DNA of 64,000 nucleotides from Nannobrachium achirus (taxonomy: Eukaryota; Chordata; Actinopteri; Myctophiformes; Myctophidae), in assembly GCA_963921795.1 (NCBI GenBank), contig OY997659.1, positions 27,809,290-27,873,289 of the forward strand. The letters run 5' to 3'. Positions within the stretch are counted from its first letter, which is position 1. Each line of letters opens with the position of its first letter. The position numbers were made by a program, and so were the translations under genes. A model generated the notes under the pieces. That model was not told the DNA's origin. It was given only the letters and a program-made list of their open reading frames with translations, and did not search any database. Shown one piece after another: positions 61,272-64,000 of this stretch.

Positions 61272-62869
61272 GACAGGAAGGGGGACGATCCGCGGGGGCG
61301 GAAGGCAGCGCTGTGATCAGACAAGCAGAAAAGGACCACATCAGGTACACGATCAGGACCTCCGCCCTCTCCCTCTCCCCATAACCTCCCAGATAATGAG
61401 ACAACTTTCATGTAGCCGTAAACGCTCTCCGGTCTGTTGGATTCTGAAGTGGCTGTTGTTGTTTACCGGCATGTTCGCCTTCTTCATTTTGTCAAAGAAA
61501 GGAAAAAAAGAAAAAACTGATATAGTACACAGTAAAATCCCTTGTCTTATTTCGACCCATTATAAGACCGGGAAAGCGTGTGTCATTTTAGATTTGAACC
61601 ACTTTTTAACCATTATTTTATACTTTAGCAATTCAAAAATAGCAGATACTCACCACTTGCCACTCTATGAGGTTGTAGATCTGCTATTTTTGAAAAATCT
61701 TGAAAATATTTGAATATTTTATTTAAAGCGAACACTTTTTACTCTCATTTTCGCTTCTGGGGTCCCCTGGAACAACATATTTTAAGATAGGCATGAAAAG
61801 GTTTGAGCACCACTGACATAGCAACACAACTTTTTTAGAAAACTGTTGGGATATAGAAGACATTTGTAGAATCATCATATAATGGGTTAAGTCAGAAGAG
61901 CGTACAGATGAGGGTCCATTTGGTTCCATTATGATACACTCGTTCTCAGTTGAATTAACACAGCGTATTTCACAGTGCAGCAGCCAACTCAAAGAGCTCA
62001 AAGGTACATATGTCTGACAAGGCTCTTTGTACATCAGATGCTTATTTAGACAAACTGGGATTATCAGGGGAACCTAATCAACTCCCTCTATGGAAATGGT
62101 TGTGCGTTCATCCCAGAGTTAGTGGAGTGTTGGAACAGAATATAACCAGTTGGCGCTATCTTCATGGAAGATGCTATGTGTGCACCTCCAGGGGGGCTTC
62201 CATTTCAGAGTGATGGCTTTAGCACTTTGGAGTGAACTGTGTGTGATCTCCTCTGGGTTGGGGAAAATGTCCCCATGGGCTTGTTGTGCTGCTGTCTGCC
62301 TTTCTATTTGCATGATATTTTTCTATTCAGTCTTATCATCAGTGTGCTGTGAGGTGGGAACGCCGGCTCCCTCTCCGTCTCAGAGACTGGACCCACGCTT
62401 TTATCGGCTGGTAATTCTCCCCTCTCTCACTAACCCATCTTGAATTATTGAAGTGTTATTTCTAGGACCCGAGCGGAGATATGAACGTGGAGGGGAGGGG
62501 AGGAAGAAAAATGCCAATGTCATTTGTATTGATTTATCAGATCTTAATTAAATGACATGTTTTGCTTTTGTTTTGTTTTTCATGCTGCAAAATATCTCAT
62601 TGGTTCATTATAGGAAGATGGCCTATTATAATGTGTCAGTTACTTGGCGATAATCGAATACAACAAAAACATGTAGAATTTGGGCTCAAATAGGCATATA
62701 TTTATCATCTAAAAAAGAAAAGGAACAATAATTCAGCACATCAAATAAACCTAAATAATTCCTTTGGATTTATTTTAATTTTATTTGTATTTATTTTTAA
62801 AGGAAATGTCTTGGTAGCATAAGGGCCTGAAAAGCATATAGCATTGTGTGCTCAGTGCAGTGGACATTT
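61272..62869. other. Intergenic with repeat fragment
   Basis: A repeat fragment at 61,550-61,830 is homologous to 5,366-5,562 (shared GCTATTTTTGAAAAA, AAGCGAAC, GAAAAGGTTTGAG, CCACTGACATAG) and includes a hairpin module at 61633-61693. No gene; nothing else recognised. Confidence 0.6.
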
Positions 62870-63270
62870 ATCAACTCCATGGGGTCCTGATAAGAACTTC
62901 CCCCCCGTAAAGTTATTCATGTAATTCACTGCAATATTGCGCCAGTTTGTGTCACTGAGGAGCGGCGCTCCGTGCGCGCAGCAGTGATGATTCGAGACGA
63001 GTGAGTGCCTCATCGCTGGAATGTTATCGAAGTCAATGACAACCTCACAAAGGAGAGACACGCGGTGTTGAGAGAAGCGGCCGCTCACTTTAGGCAGCAA
63101 GTTGTCTTGCTGTCAATCAGCGGCTGCCTGGTCCTTCGGGTGCGCATCGCATCCAGCCTGTCATCGGGTTACCTGCTTGAGACAAAAGACACGACCTCTC
63201 ACTGAGCTTTCTCCTGTAGGATACAAACTAACAGCGCATCTCTCGATCGTTAGTTTCATTAGACCGATTA
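62870..63270. promoter_or_regulatory. CpG-enriched block, candidate promoter or conserved element
   Basis: Higher CpG density than anywhere nearby (GAGGAGCGGCGCTCCGTGCG, GACACGCGGTG, AGAAGCGGCCGCTCAC, GTGCGCATCGC) in an AT-rich setting. It contains the 8-bp NotI-type palindrome GCGGCCGC. No plausible reading frame; it could be a promoter of a non-coding RNA or the distal promoter region of a downstream gene. Confidence 0.35.
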
Positions 63271-63335
63271 AAAACAACAACTCAATAGCTGTTGTTGCTC
63301 CGGAAAAAAAACGAAAAAAAAAAAGAAAAAAAACA

Positions 63336-63368
63336 CGCACGCACACGCACGCACGCACACACGCAGCA

Positions 63369-63426
<58 letters not shown>
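63336..63426. repeat. ACGC/AC microsatellite
   Basis: Imperfect ACGCACGC tract followed by pure AC (63373-63426), preceded by an A-rich run. Confidence 0.96.
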
Positions 63427-63428
<2 letters not shown>

Positions 63429-64000
63429 CCTGCTCACACACAGTTAAGCACACAAAAAAACGGTCAGTGTAGCGCTGCCTCTTCAAAATTGTATGCTACA
63501 TCCCATCCTATATACAGCCACAGGGATGCGATCATTTAATTATAAAGTTTTCCTATTTAAGTTTTTTTGCCTACTTACATGATCCCAAGACTCCACTTTT
63601 ATTATTATTATTAATAATAGCCTAATACAACAACAATAATAATAATAAGCCTAATAATTAGGCTGTAGCCTAATAATAATAATATATAGCCTATAGCTTA
63701 ACAATAGCAATATGCTAATAATAGGCCAATGCCATTTATTTGTTAATCATTCTTTAAAGGTGAGGCTTATAGCCTATGTGCACAGTAGGTATGACAATTT
63801 GCATATAGGTTAAATGTAAAAAAAAAAAAAAAAATGAAAGAAACAAAAAACTGTCTATTGAATTGAATTTGACACCCATTTCGTAATTTAAAAGCAAGAC
63901 CTATAGCTAATTCGACGACAATATTGTTGGATGCAGCTTTTCTCTGTTTCCTTTTGATAATTATATACAACAGAGAAGGTGCGCGGAAACAAACCACTTA
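63427..64000. other. Intergenic, AT-rich
   Basis: Contains an AATAAT/TATTATTA-rich stretch (63,600-63,720) and a 17-bp A run (63818-63834). No gene seen. Confidence 0.65.

Overview
The window is vertebrate nuclear DNA, almost certainly from a teleost fish. It holds the last twelve coding exons of a multi-intron gene with GT-AG introns, long dinucleotide microsatellites, and many DNA-transposon remnants of fish type. These include hAT-like elements with 8-bp target duplications, TTAA-bounded piggyBac-like elements, hairpin MITEs and a tRNA-derived SINE. There is no bacterial or viral gene, and the species cannot be named from the sequence.

From 1 to about 34.45 kb is the 3' part of abcc4 (MRP4, an ABC-C family exporter) on the + strand. 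Twelve exons (511-590, 9449-9599, 10234-10353, 10688-10798, 10922-11022, 14600-14791, 20325-20480, 27856-27945, 28414-28586, 29618-29723, 31802-31936, 33359-33454) join in one open frame of 502 codons plus a stop. They encode most of the second transmembrane domain, the whole second nucleotide-binding domain and a C-terminal PDZ-ligand tail ending ETSL. The first half of the gene lies outside the window. A 3' UTR of up to about 1 kb, with two candidate poly(A) signals, follows.

The abcc4 introns are a transposon graveyard. Two hAT-like elements (11065-13240 and 18525-20297) still have recognisable 8-bp target duplications and have been invaded repeatedly by TTAA-targeting elements, hairpin MITEs and a SINE. 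The second ends 27 bp before an exon. Other segments carry minisatellites built around a perfect SRF-type CArG box.

From 34.45 to 64 kb I see no coding gene. In human, the gene beyond the 3' end of ABCC4 is SOX21, across a gene-poor interval. If this synteny holds, the stretch is the sox21-side regulatory desert. It has long repeat-free, AT-balanced blocks that look like conserved non-coding elements (about 34.9-35.9, 42.4-43.1, 50.3-50.7, 51.6-52.05, 57.9-58.3 and 62.9-63.3 kb), separated by microsatellites and MITEs. No SOX HMG box is present.

The most unusual pattern is one hairpin module of about 70 bp (core GATCTACAAGCTCACAACGC). It occurs about 14 times and sits inside at least four different transposon families. 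Two further oddities are loci where an 80-90 bp direct duplication flanks a MITE-containing insert.
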